DNA of 64,000 bases from Pratylenchus scribneri. Lineage: Eukaryota > Nematoda > Chromadorea > Rhabditida > Pratylenchidae. The translations under genes and the position numbers were made by a program. Position 1 is the first letter of the stretch. Each line of letters starts with the position of its first letter. The notes beneath the pieces were generated by a model. That model was given only the letters and a program-made list of their open reading frames with translations, was not told the origin of the DNA and made no database searches. Below are positions 34,163 through 46,538 of the stretch, in pieces. The DNA is taken from the NCBI GenBank assembly GCA_030063045.1, contig JAQSEB010000116.1, positions 186,001 to 250,000 of the forward strand, read 5' to 3'.

Positions 34163-37100
34163 TTAATTTTCTTTTTCTTCTGTGTTTTCTGCTGATTCCG
34201 TGGCAATTTCCTCCTTTTCTTTGGGTTTTACATTATCCCGCAGAGGTTTCCTAAAATTCCGAAATCAATATTTAATTAAATAAAAAAGAAAAGCAAACTT
34301 TTTGGCCAAAATTTCCAACAACAATGATTTGTAATCTTTGTCTGCGTCCGGATTTGGATTTGGAACGGTGGATGATGTCCTAGTGCCCTTCTTTTTCAAT
34401 AATTCTGAGATTCTTGCGGACATTCTAAAAAAAGAGTTTTAATATTTTTGCATTTAAATTTGTGTCCGCAAACTTTTCTGCCAGCATTTTGTGGGCCAAT
34501 TTGTGGTCAACTTCTTTGCCCTTTTTCCTTGGTTTTATTAATTCCATTTTTCCAATTGGCACTTTATTTGCATTTTTTATGGCCATCATTTTTGTTATTT
34601 GTCCCTTTTGTTTTTGCATTTGCCAAGTTTCATTCAATTCCAAAATGTTTTTGATGCTTTCATTTATTAATTCCGTACATTTGGTTTGGAGTTCACGGAC
34701 GGCATCACGATGTACGAAATAATCCTTTAAATATAGGAAATATAATATTGAATATTTTAGTAAATATCTCAATAATTTTTTAAGCTTATTTAATAAAATT
34801 TCTAAAAATTTAATTAAACTCGAAAAGAAAATAATCGTTGGCTATTAGAAAATTAAGGGCAAAAACCCAGAAAAACTGTCTAATTTTTGATCCATTTTAT
34901 CGTTTTTATGGGTATTTTTAAACCCAATATTTACTCAAATTTATATTTTTATTTTTAATTTAAATAAATTAGTAAAAAAAACCTACACTAAATTTGTAGC
35001 TGAGCCATTGATAAACGTAGAGAAGATCATAGACCTCAACGAGGGTTTGCAAATTTTGTAAATTATTCGCCGGTTTCATCAATGGTTCAACAATTTTATT
35101 GACAAAATCAATTGTAATAGAATTGCCTTGCGAATAGCGGGTAACAATTTTAATATAGGCCGAATTCAAAAATGGATTATTGCCGGAACTGACCGGACAA
35201 ATGGAAAAAATCCAACGATCCTAAAAATTAATTAAAATTAAATAAAATAGAAGAAAAAAGAAACCCTCAATGAGAGTGGAATGTGGTCAATTAACATGGC
35301 AGTCTCCCGAATTTGAGAATTGCAAACAAAATAATCATCCGTAATTGTGGCAATTGAGACGAAAATGTCAATCAGTTCAACCAAGGTGCAATGAGGCAAA
35401 TGCAATGAGAACATCTGTAAAATTATGGGGCATTTATAATTTTATTAAAAAGGATTTAATTTGCCAAAAAAAAACTGAAAAATGGCAAAATAATTATAAT
35501 GGTTTAAGGGTTTTGCATATAATTTGTTTATGGTTTGGTCAAAATTAAATAGTATTAAAAGGTTTAAACCCATTCTGGTTTAATGGTTCAAAATTAAGTT
35601 AAAATTGGATTAAACCTTAAGCCAAAACATAAACCACTGCCCACTGAACCGTCATAACCTATTGGGCATTTTTAATACTCTTTCCAGTGGTTTTTCCGGT
35701 AAATTAAATATTTTCCTTTTTTTTAAAAATTAACCTCAATCATATCATAATTTGGTGCAATGCCCGCTTTTTTAATATCCTCAATTGGCGCCCTCATCAA
35801 ATGGTCCAATAAGGAGACGTCCCTTTCATTCATAGCCATTACCTTAATTTTCATCCCAAATATTTATTTTTATTCAATTTTTTACTTCTCCGGTGCAATA
35901 TCTTGATTTGAATCGTCCGGCCCTGCCAGCAATTTGTTTAATAAAATACGGCGGATATGCATTTCCATTGGACATTTTGAGTTGTGAAAAAATTACCCTA
36001 AAAAATTGAAAATTTTTGGAAAATAAAATTAAAAACCTTTTAATATTCAAATTCATTCCCATTCCAATTGCATCGGTGGCCAACAAAACTTTGGTCGGAT
36101 CATTCGGGTCATTGAATCGATTCATTTGTTCTTTTTTGGTTTCCGGTGGAAGATCGCCAAAAATTAAGGCCGCATTCCTTCCGTGTTCATTTTTTAGCTT
36201 CTTTGCGGCTTGAAAAATTGCCGGTTTATTGAAATAAACAATACAATCGCCGTCCTAAAATAATTAAAATTATTATCAAATAAATATTGATTAAATTCTT
36301 GCCTGAATATTTTTCAAACTTTCCAATCCATGTGTGCTAATCACCACCAAATCTCCTTTCCTCTGATATCGCCGAATGTCCACATGTTCGCCGATTGGAT
36401 CCAACAAACGTTCCACAATGTTTATTGCCGATTCTTCGCCGCATAAATGCACCTGTAAAATTATGGAATTATGAGAAATTTTAATGAAATTTACAAAATT
36501 TTTATTGAGGATTTTGGACTTAAAGGCAGTGGCGGTTACAGAATTTTTCCAGGGAAAGGAGGTGCGTAGCCTAGCGAAATTTTTACCAATTTTATAGGCC
36601 TAAAAACTATTGAAAAATTTAGGTTCAATCATTAGTTCGGAACAGCTCAATGGAACTTATTTTTATATGAATATTTTTAATCAATTTTTAAACCGTTTCC
36701 ATCGCTTACTTCATCCACCGCCGCACCCAACAGTGCCCTCGTCCATGCAGAGCCTCGTTGGTTGTCCCGGAGCATTTGGATTTCGTCAATTACGCAAACA
36801 TTCCTTCGGTCATTTTGCGAGACCATCTCAACCGTATATGCACAATGGGAGGCGGGATTTTCGGCATCATTTGCGTACAATTTTAGTTCACCGGTCAAAA
36901 GGTCGCATGGAACGCCTTTAAATCATTTTTTAAAATTTTTGATGAACCAAAATTTTCGTAACCTTCATTATTCATCCTTTCGTAAATTTCATAGGCCAAT
37001 AAGCGAAGTGGTCCACAATACATTCCAGTGTTTGCCTCCTTCAATATTTGCAATGCTTCATAGGTTTTTCCACTGTTTGTTGGACCTAAATTTAAATTAT

Positions 37101-38065
37101 TATTTTGCCAAAAATGAGTACAAGTCAAACCAGTAAGACCTATCTACCCCCAAAATTTAAACCAAAAACTAAACCCAAACCAAAATAAGTAATTTATTCG
37201 GGACATAATTATTCTGAATTGAGGGAGTTGATCCCCCGCCAAAAATACCTGCATGAAAAACGATTTTTCGATGAATGGAACGTGCCTCTGGATACCAATT
37301 GTGCGGTTGTGTCAAATCCGAAATTTGCTGTAATTGTTCACGGCATTCAAGATGGGGGAATACTTTGTGGGCATGTTTTACAAAATATGGATATAAACTG
37401 TCGACGCTTTGTTCTAAATAAAATATTTAATGCATTAAATTGTTTAAAACCTTGATTTTGAATATCGCTGAATATAATTTTCAATTCCGGTTCCATTGAT
37501 TTAATGTGATCTTCGCTGGAACAACAATGTATTCTTAAATTGCGGAATAAATTGCATTTTTTTGTGATAAATTTAAATACCTAAAACTTTGGAAAGCTTT
37601 TTCAAATATTCTATCTGATATTTTCTGCTCTTCGGCGGCCAATTGACGAATATGCGGACTTCGGGCAAATTGGTCGAGAATTGTGGAAATAAATTGGCGG
37701 GTGAAATTTGAGCTGACATAATTGAACTTAAATAATATTTACAAATTAAATTTAATAAAATTGTAAGAAACCTTTAATTCAATATTCTGCTTTTTAATTG
37801 GCACAAATTGTGGCTTAATTAAATCCTCCAATTTGTCTCTTTCCATTGGCTCTGCGAATCGCCTTGGCATTCCTCTATTCCACGCATTATCCCTTTTTGA
37901 TTTAATCTTGGATTAAATTTAATTATTTTTAAATTTCATTGGAATTTCACTTACATGACTTCCTTTTCTATCCTTTAATCTACTGGAAACACCATGAGAG
38001 CTGTGTATTCTTCGTAATAAAACACTTTTTGAGTGGATTGTACCCGCAAAATTATACAAATTCAT
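34163..38065 (-). CDS. SUPV3L1: Mitochondrial RNA helicase SUV3 (SUPV3L1)
   Basis: About 16 exons on the minus strand from ATG 38063-38065 to TAA 34163-34165. The first exon is basic and Ser-rich with no acidic residues until late (starts [19 protein letters not shown]), fitting a mitochondrial targeting peptide. Family motifs in order are [10 protein letters not shown] and [16 protein letters not shown], Walker [31 protein letters not shown], the DEIQ box [53 protein letters not shown], and the C-terminal [22 protein letters not shown]3 unwinds RNA for the mitochondrial degradosome. The intron at about 36456-36703 has a CAGTGGCGG sequence of unknown origin; the intron near 35.4-35.7 kb has a family C element. 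The C-terminus is Lys/Glu-rich. Confidence 0.93.
35497..35665. repeat. Dispersed family C copy in a SUV3 intron
   Basis: ATAATGGTTTAAGGGTTTTG, ATTTGTTTATGGTTTGGTCA, AAATAGTATTAAAAGGTTTA and GGTTTAATGGTTCAAAATTA match family C; the central part is shortened. Confidence 0.65.
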
Positions 38066-38515
38066 TACTTTTTAAGGCTAAATTTCTTTAGAAATTGTGT
38101 AAAAAATTGGAAACATTTTAATGAAATAAAGTCCCAAAGTATTCAATTAAAATTAATTCATCAACAAAATAAATAAACCAACATTTAGTAACAGTTTTAT
38201 TTTCTTTATTCAGTTTCAGTTTAAATGTGCACAATCACAAACAAAAGTGGTGGATTTTTTTATTATCATTCGAATCAGGGAAAAAAACAAATAAATAAGT
38301 GGAATTGAATGGAATTGGAATGGATGAGAGCAAAATGATGCGAGTTTCACAATCAATGAGCACATTTATTTTGAACAGATGATGGAAGATTTTGCACAAT
38401 AACAGTGGAATTGGAATGGAATATTAGGAGAAGAGATGATTGAATGGAAGGCAACAGATTTGGATTGGATGATTGTGATTTTGTGAAGGTCACCACCGGC
38501 ACTGTCATTGTTTTC
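38066..38515. other. Spacer between SUV3 and casein kinase
   Basis: About 450 bases upstream of SUV3 and downstream of the kinase stop, both minus strand. It has purine-rich GGAATTGGAATGGAA-like stretches. No exon or repeat-family copy is seen. Confidence 0.5.
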
Positions 38516-39839
38516 CTATACCCTATAGCTGTGGTGATGATGTTGCGAATGTCCTGCCGCCGTCATCAATGATGTCGTCGATTGTGGCGTCCAATCATAA
38601 ATCCAATCGTACTAAAATGAATGCGAAATTATTTGAAATTTTGGTAATTTTTGAATTACTTTGTAGTTTCGAGCACGAGAAAGTCGATGGAAGAGTCGGC
38701 GGCAATGATCGTATTGCGGCGTTTCATCGAAGCGCAATTGCCGGGTATAGGCCAAAAGCGATGCAAATTCCTCGGGATATCCACTGCAGAGTTGTTGCAC
38801 GGATGTCGACATTTTCTTAATAATTATTGAATGAAATTCGATTAATTTCGCCAAACCTTTTCACAAATCTTCTCATAACGTTGCTTATTGTTGTTCGCCA
38901 CCAGACCTTGCCAACTAAAAAGCATAAATACATAGATGAAAATAACAGTTAAACTTACGGCAAATTTCCACGACAGAAATACATGAATACATAGGCCAAC
39001 GATTCCAAATCATCTCGGCGCGAAAGCTCATAACCTTTAAATTTGATTTTAAACTTCGAATTGCTAAACTCAGTCGGACTTACCCAAATGTGCATTGATT
39101 GACGCATATCGCGCGGTGCCAGTCAAATTCTTGCCATCACGGTATGGAATGTGCCCATCCTTGTCCATGTATCGCTTGGCCAGCCCGAAATCGATTATGT
39201 ACACAATGTGGCTTTTTGATCCTTTGCCCATCAGGAAGTTGTCCGGTTTTATGTCCTGAAAAACTTCTCTTTACTTCTAGTGAAAAATAAATGCCATACT
39301 CGGTGAATGAAGTTCTTGTTATGCAAATATTCGATACGGCTAATCATCTGTTCGGCCAGCATCACAATAGTCTTAAATTAATGAAATGTAAAAATGTTTC
39401 ATGTTCATTAACCTTCAGTGTGAATCGGCGGCGACATTTTTGGAACAGCCCCTCCAGAGAATCACCAAGAAGATCAACAACCATGCAATTGTAGTCACGT
39501 TCTATTGCGAAACAGCGCATTTTTGGAATGCCCAGATGGCCTTGAAGAACTCTGTAGACCTTTGATTCGTAGTAGAGTTGCAAATGTTTCACCTAAAAAT
39601 GTGCAAATTATATCAAGAATAGCCATTAGTAAACCTTGGAAGATTCCATTTTAACCGCAACTTCTTCATTAGTTTGCATGTCAACAGCCAAATATATTTC
39701 GCCGAATGAACCATTCCCAATTTTTCGCTTCAGTTTGTATTTGGAAGAGATTATGAACTCCTATTAAATTAAAAATTATTGTTTGAAACCATTTATCAAT
39801 CAAACTTACTCTGCTCCTTGATACCACTATTGCTGCCAT
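38516..39839 (-). CDS. Casein kinase 1 family kinase, CK1-alpha-like
   Basis: Nine exons from ATG 39837-39839 to TAG 38516-38518 give about 320 residues. The kinase core shows [17 protein letters not shown], the ATP-site Lys in [23 protein letters not shown], the DFG motif in [10 protein letters not shown], and the CK1 signature [15 protein letters not shown] followed by [16 protein letters not shown]1 enzymes are monomeric Ser/Thr kinases; the alpha type acts in Wnt and other signalling. The order of blocks and the C-terminal YDWIYDWT match CK1-alpha (kin-19 in C. elegans), but several core blocks are more diverged than expected of a strict orthologue. The tail ends in a His run ([10 protein letters not shown]). 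Nematodes have many CK1 paralogues, so no symbol is assigned. Confidence 0.9.
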
Positions 39840-40580
39840 CCAATTCCTATTTGAGTCAAATTTATTTTTGTGTTTATGTGGTGAATGCGGACGCGTGTGA
39901 ATATTCGAAATAGTAGAATTGACTTCTAAAATTCGACATTCATTAATCACTTTTTATTTAAATATTTATTTTTAATTAATAATAACAAGCATCAGTGTTA
40001 TTAATTTGCAATCATGAAAAAGATTGTTGATGCTGATTGCATCGTTTCGTTTATTACCAAGATAGGAGATAGGAGTGGTGGGTGGAAGGTGGAAGCAAGG
40101 CAAAATGAAATGGATTTCATCTTCGCTTCTCTTTCACTTCATCATTCATCAATCAATAGGTAAAGTATATAACTTAATTCGTTTCAATAATTTTTAGAAA
40201 TGAAAGGTCTTTTTAATTTAAAATTTGATACCAAACTCAGAAAATCAAACACTAATTTCTCTCGTTTTTTTACGTTTTTAAAGCCTTAAAAGCTTAATTA
40301 ATTTACTCAATTTTCAGCTCTTTAAAATAGTAGTATTTTCTTCCAAGTTTTTCTTATATATTCCGATGCCAGTAATTTTTATATAGCAAAAGAAAAACAA
40401 TTGAATCGAACACATAAAAACATTTTTATCTTAATTAAATAAAAATAAAAATTAAATGGAAAAATCATCTAAAATGGACTAGTTTAATCAAATCACGAAA
40501 AACATTATAAAAAAGCTCTAATAAATGCTAATGAGATCATGTCATCAAAAATATCGTTTGTCCTTTTTTTCTCGTTCTAA
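39840..40580. other. Spacer between kinase and SLC17 gene
   Basis: About 740 bases including the kinase promoter and the transporter 3' UTR. AT-rich; no exon or repeat copy recognised. Confidence 0.5.
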
Positions 40581-43500
40581 TCAATATTTTTCGTTCGGTT
40601 GATTGTGTTCAGCTTCAGCAGCCGGAGGATTGCCATTTTTGCCATAATTTTCTGGAATTTTTTCATTTACTTCGAATTCTCTTTTCCCTCCTTCATCATT
40701 CAATGCATGAACTCCTCCATTTTTTATATTTGTTGTGGATGCCATTGACTCAATTGTTGCCAATGTTGGGCAGGAGGATACGGAGGATGATGATGGGCTA
40801 CGGGCCCAGGGCTGAACATCGGCACTGCCCCACCTAAATTTGAGAATATTTATCTGGAAAAATGAATAAATTAACGGACCAACTGAACACAAAAACGGGG
40901 ATTAATGCAATCACCGTTGAAATATAGAAGACAATATTCCATTCTGGAGCACTTCCCGTGCGAACAATCAACTTGGTCATTGCGGGATTGATCATTCCGC
41001 TGATGGCAACAAAGAAAAATGTCAACCCGGTGATGGCACCGGAAAATGCCGGGGCAATTGCAACTTTATAAAGGATTTTTTATTGCCATTTTTTTGTTTT
41101 ACCCAAAGCTGCTTGACAGCCCGGGGTGTGAAGGCCGGTAAAAAACATTGAAAAGCAGAGGAAAACAACGGCCAATGAGGCACGGGATGAATCGAGGAAA
41201 GTGGCACCAAGCATAAACAGTGCCAACCCAACCGAACCGATTCCATTCAGAAACTGAAACACATTTTTTAACACTGATTCGGAATTAAATATTACTTTGG
41301 AAATGTAGGAAACGCCCCATTCCGTGTGCCTTTGAAGCCAAGTATTCAACCAACTTGAGGCAATTTTACTAATCCAAAGGGCCAGGGTGGGAAGGGCCTA
41401 AAAAGCATAAAAATGTGAACAAGGGGAATTCATTTTTTACACTGAAAATGCCATTTTGCGTTGACTCATAATGGTGAACATCATGCAAATAGGCAGGCAG
41501 AAACCTAAGTATTTGGGGGAATATTTCAATTTTTTCATAATAATCGCGATATATTCTCAAAAATTCGGGTTATTATACTTAAAGGCATGTAACTTTTCTA
41601 TAAAGGTGGTTTCTATAAAAATTTTGTAGCCATTTTTTTAGAAGACACTCTGGGCTTTCCAATGGCATATTGCCTTCCAAAATTGGCTAAGACCTCGCTG
41701 AGCTATAGTCAATAGAATGGCCCCATCCACTACCAACATTATCATTGTCATCAATGGAAATTCGTGGCATACAACGGAAACGAGTGCGGCCCAAACTGGA
41801 CTCGAAGTGAATATTCGCTTCCATGGCACTTTTCGATTGATCCGCTTTTGGCCCATGTGCTCGGGAGTGTTGGCCACTGTTATAAAACTGAACAAAACAA
41901 ACAAATATTTTTGAAAGAAGGAATTTTACGTTAATTCCGCTGATGAAATGCAATTTTGTTTGCTTGGTTTGTCCGCACCGGCCACCAAATAAATTAGCAC
42001 AAAAAAGAGTCCAGTGAAGGCGGAAACATAAAAAATTGAGGGCCATCCGCCGAAGAACAGACTTTGGGCGCAAAGTGCCCCTGCGGTTGGGACAATGAGT
42101 AAAGTGCCTAGAAATTTGCTTGAATTTTGGGGGAATCGAAGGATTGACCGAATTGACGGCCGCCGGTGGCCAATCCAAGGGCATAGGAACGTTCAGAAGC
42201 GGGAAACCAACGAGTGACCAGGGAATTGATGGCCGGCTGAAGGAGTGCCTCGGCCAAACCCACAAGGAAACGAGCACCGATTGCATAGCCAACACTTGAG
42301 AGGGAGGGAAAAAGGTAGAACTAATTATGCAAAATATTCATAAAAATCTCGTCTCTAATTGGCCAAAATAATTTTTAAAATAACCGTAAATTGTTCTCAT
42401 TTTTGCTAAATATAAATAGAACGGATGGTGAATTTACTATTCATTTATACCTAGATCGCTCTCTTGGCCATAACCAATTAGGGAAGTAATGAAACGGGAA
42501 GGCCATATACCCTTATTAGAAGGACTAAATGCTCTCTAAAAATTTCTATTTTATTTAAACCTAAAATAATTTGTAAATTAATGAGGATTTTCATCGGGTT
42601 TATTATACTCAAAGACATCTAACTTTTTAAAATCGAATTTAAAGAAAATATTTTGAAGATATTTAGAGCTTTCCAATGACATATCGCTTTCCTAAATTTA
42701 TTATTCCTTTGTTGAATTATGGTATTCAAAGAAGTATTCAATAAGCAATGGCCCCGCCCTCCGCCCCCATCCTTGTCTCTATTTTTAGACATGCCCTCTA
42801 GCCCATTTCCATTTATTTACTTCCAATTTGCTGTCAATGGAATGCCAAAATTTGCAAAGGAGGCCAACAATACGCTGACGATAATCATATCTGAAAATAT
42901 TTTGAATTTTGTCTTATTTTCTCAAGGACATTTAGCATTGAATTTGTCGGCCAAAAAGCCGGTAAAAAGCATGCAAAGGAGGCCAGCATTGAAGGCGGCG
43001 AAAATCCAGCCTTGATCCTTTAAAATGAATTAAAAAATGCACAGAAATGGCTGAATGCCATACTTCTGAAGACCAATGAACCCGAGGCGCTTTCCCATCG
43101 ACCCATTCATTGGTTGTCCCCATCGAAATATTGGAATTTGAGGAAAAATTTGCAGCATCTGAACGTCGATCACCCTCCTCATCAACCATGCAAACCCTTT
43201 TTTTGGGAATGATATGTTCATTCATTCTAATTAATTTAGCAGCTTACATTGCCATGCCCAAATTGGCGTTCATCATGTGGACACTAGAATATTTAAAAAT
43301 ATTGAATTAAAGAATTTTTGGCAATATTTTTTCCTAATTTTATAGCAATTAAACTTGAATTTATTATTACTTAATCCCTTTTTGCGATATCGGTAAATTG
43401 TCAGCACAAGTTTTAAACACATATAACCTTTATTATTGCCTCTAAATATGGTTTCCGATTACTAATAAATATGTAAAATATATTTTCAAATTCTTAGTTT

Positions 43501-45033
43501 TTCAATTTTTAAAAAATATGTTTTCCATTCTTTTAAAATAATAAGAAAAATTTTTGTAAGTATCAATCAATCATATGATGGCTCAATTTTATCCCTCAGA
43601 GGTCTTAAGATAATAGTATTAAAAATTTAGAGGGTAACTTTTAGCTAGTCCTAGGGAACGTTTATAATTTAGGAGGCAAAACATGGCGTAATTCTAAAAG
43701 GGGTTTTCTAAAGTCTGTAGACAAATTGATTTGTGCTTCAAGCAAAATTCATAGCCCCACAAATTATTTATACTATTTCCCAATTTCATTGAGGAATGGC
43801 CCTATATTTTGACCTGGCGAAACAAAGGCAAAGCATGCTGGCCGTAAGCATCCTATAGGACATAAACCATCGAAATGTGGCCGGTTTTGGTGCGGATGCC
43901 ACCGATTGGCTATTACTGCTGCTACTTTCACTTTCCATCCTTTCCTTGACCGGATGCACAGAAATGGTCCTAGGCATTTTGGACGATGCTTAAAATAAAA
44001 AATTGAGCGCAGAAAATGTTTCAGAAATTGTCCAAATTGTGAACACCAATCCCAAAAAAGTAATAATAATTTATGCAAATCCATGAATAGCCCAAATATA
44101 TTTTGTTTTGACAAAAAAGAGAAGGGATTTTGAGAATTCAAAAAAGGCGTATGGAAAATTGCAGAAAGTAAAATGTACACAAAGCAATAAAATTTGAAGT
44201 TCTAGAGGGATTATTAGAGACCAAAAAGCAATGAAAATTTTGCTTCCGGTGGAATTAATTTTAAGTAGAAAAGAACAATGCTCCGCCCGCTTCCTTCAAT
44301 TCAATGCATTTCGCACTCGATTAGGCCCAAAAGGCCTGCCGAAATTGTTGAATTATAAAAGTAGAGGGGAATGGAAATGAATGTGTGGTTGAAATGTTTT
44401 TGTCCTCATCAAAGTCCACTAGAAATAAAACAATTGTATTTAGGATGAATGAAATGTGCGCAAAGGGGCTAATCAGGGAGGGGACAAACAAATATGTCTC
44501 CAGCTGCTGGAAATTGAGGGTAAATTTTGTGGTGGAGTGCTCAACGCCAGATCCAGATTCCGCCGATCACCGACGATCGACGATTTTGAGATGGCAAATT
44601 AAAGGGATAAATTTGAGTGAATTCAATGTGGAAGGGGTGGGTAATTCCGGAAGTCAATCCCAAAGGGAAAGGCCACAATTCAATATTAAATTGGTCTGGC
44701 CAAAATTTGCAAATAGTTGAAATTGTAGCCTCCAGCAGAATTGACTGGAAATATCTGGTGTGTTTGTTTATCCCCCATCAACTAAATCCATGATCATCAA
44801 GAATAATTGAGTGGGATGGATTAAAGAGTCAAGAATGCCAAAAGTCAGTGCAAAAACTAAATCCTGTTTTTTATTTCCCATATCCCCCACATTCTGGCCC
44901 ACATATTTTCCTCCAAAACAAATTTACCTTCTTCTTTATCATTTGCCCATGATTGTTGTTGTTCAATATTATTCTCATGAAGCAATTCTTGCAATTCTTC
45001 TTGCATCGGCGGTTCTGCATTTATCATGCTCAT
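40581..45033 (-). CDS. SLC17 family transporter (sialin / phosphate-type MFS)
   Basis: Fourteen exons join in phase: 45033-44928, 43988-43814, 43283-43248, 43196-43064, 43017-42930, 42890-42821, 42294-42149, 42107-41930, 41887-41738, 41504-41441, 41397-41296, 41253-41103, 41063-40880, 40833-40581. They give 611 residues. The first exon is hydrophilic and Glu/Gln-rich. Its acceptor-like TTTACAG just upstream of the ATG suggests SL trans-splicing. Family blocks are VHMMNANLGMAMV, WSSEDQGWIFAAF, FLADKFNAK, RFLVGLAEALLQPAINSL, LATGGRQFG, KVPWKRIFTSSPVWA, FLPAYLHDVHHYE, CQAALGVAIAPAFSGAITGL and the C-terminal GSADVQPWA. About 12 membrane spans are expected. SLC17 members move organic anions, glutamate, sialic acid or phosphate; the substrate here is unknown. 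The C-terminal tail is Ser- and Asn-rich. Family A elements sit in two introns. Confidence 0.92.
41550..41725. repeat. Fold-back family A, right part, in an SLC17 intron
   Basis: Loop sequence GGGTTATTATACTTAAAGGC is followed by the right arm GTAGCCATTTTTTTAGAAGA to TCGCTGAGCTATAGTCAATA. No left arm is obvious. The arm ends just before the donor of the upstream exon. Confidence 0.7.
42465..42735. repeat. Fold-back family A copy in an SLC17 intron
   Basis: A diverged left arm (TTGGCCATAACCAATTAGGG), loop with GGGTTTATTATACTCAAAGA, and right arm ending TTCCTTTGTTGAATTATGG. Confidence 0.7.
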
Positions 45034-46538
45034 CGTTTTCTTATTATCAAAAATGGAATCAGAATTAATAAATTTATTCTGTAAATTTTGTACAAAATTT
45101 TTTAATGGAATTTGGAATGCTAAAGATGTACCCTTTCTTTTTTGTCCTTCTAAATGTGACCCTCTCTATTTTTGTTTGTTTGGCCAAAAGATTTTGAATG
45201 GGAGGAAAAAATAATTGTGAGAGTTAATTTTGGTTGAATTTTTTGGGTTGATATTTTGAAGCAAATTTGCCTAACATTTAAGCTTATTAAACTTGGGAAA
45301 TTTTATAAAAACAATTCAATTGGATGAGGGAAATGCGGAAATGTCGCCGTCCGGCGCCAAAAGTGAATGGACATTTGAAAATGTGCACTGGGATTGGTCA
45401 AAACAAAATGATGGCCACAGAAGTCTAAAAGGCTGCAATTTTTGCAACTGTTATGGGGGGGGGGGGGATGTGGTTTGGATGGAGAAGGCGGCTGGCAGAG
45501 GAAGAACACAGACGATAAATTCAATGACAGCTGACGAGACCGGTACGGCGGGTGGTAATGGATTTATTGTTGGGAGAAGGACTTTTGGACAAGTTGAATT
45601 AACGATGTTGAATGGCTACTTTTTGCAACAATTTTTTTGTCGATGGATTTAATCAGAATAGGCGGAATTATTCTTAGCCAGGCGGAATTATTCTAACCAG
45701 GCGGAATTATTCTAACCAGGCGGAATTATTCTTAACCAGGCGGAATTATTCTAACCAGGCGGAATTATTCTAACCAGGCGGAATTATTCTAACCAGGCGG
45801 AATTATTCTAACCAGGCGGAATTATTCTAACCAGGCGGAATTATTCTAACCAGGCGGAATTATTCTAACCAGGCGGAATTATTCTAACCAGGCGGAGTTA
45901 TTCTAACCAGGCGGAATTATTCTTAGCCAGGCGGAATTATTCTTAGCCAGCAGGCGGAATTATTCTAACCAGGCGGAATTATTCTTAACCAGGCGGAATT
46001 ATTCTTAACCAGGCGGAATTATTCTTAACCAGGCGGAATTATTCTTAGCCAGCAGGCGGAATTATTCTAACCAGGCGGAATTATTCTTAACCAGGCGGAA
46101 TTATTCTTAACCAGGCGGAATTATTCTTAACCAGGCGGAATTATTCTTAGCCAGCAGGCGGAATTATTCTAACCAGACGGAATTAAATAAAATCAGAACA
46201 AGTGGAATTAAAACTTCAATGGCAATGCTTAAAAATCAAAAAATACTTTTTCCATTTTTGATGCCGGAAATCTTTGAACACGAATTTTTATTATACGCAC
46301 CAATTTTGAATAAATTGTGCCTTGTGTGAATTTTGCCCAAGAGAATGGACATTGGGAGTCACAAATATTTGGTGGGAAAATGATATTGACGACGACAAAT
46401 GATATTGACACATTTTTGTGATGGCAATTCTCCAATTGCCAACAACAATTTGAATTAATGAGGCCAATATAATTTATGCCAAAATTCCTCCTTTATTTTT
46501 AATTTTAACAGGAGGAAATCCTTTTTTGAAATAATAAA
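45034..46538. other. Spacer between SLC17 and globin genes
   Basis: The two genes diverge, so both promoters should lie here. It has a G run near 45456 and the 19-base minisatellite from 45656. A 119-codon plus-strand frame at 45293-45652 ends at the array; I do not call it a gene because its middle is the G run and no homology or splice evidence supports it. Confidence 0.5.
45656..46185. repeat. 19-base minisatellite, locus 1
   Basis: About 27 units of AGGCGGAATTATTCTAACC, with 20-base variants (TCTTAACC, TCTTAGCC) and a few carrying an extra AGC (CCAGCAGGCGG). It lies about 350 bases upstream of the globin start. The reverse complement of the same unit forms the array at 55.6 kb. Confidence 0.96.

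Noticed and set aside
36500..36640. CAGTGGCGGTTACAG sequence in a SUV3 intron that looks like a DNA transposon end
   Set aside because: No inverted partner, no target duplication and no other copy in the window.
44385..44720. Plus-strand frame of 111 codons
   Set aside because: Lies within the first intron of the minus-strand SLC17 gene, no homology recognised; may be a chance frame.
45293..45652. Plus-strand frame of 119 codons starting MGNFIK
   Set aside because: Contains the G run as GGGG, ends at the minisatellite edge and has an overlapping open frame on the other strand.
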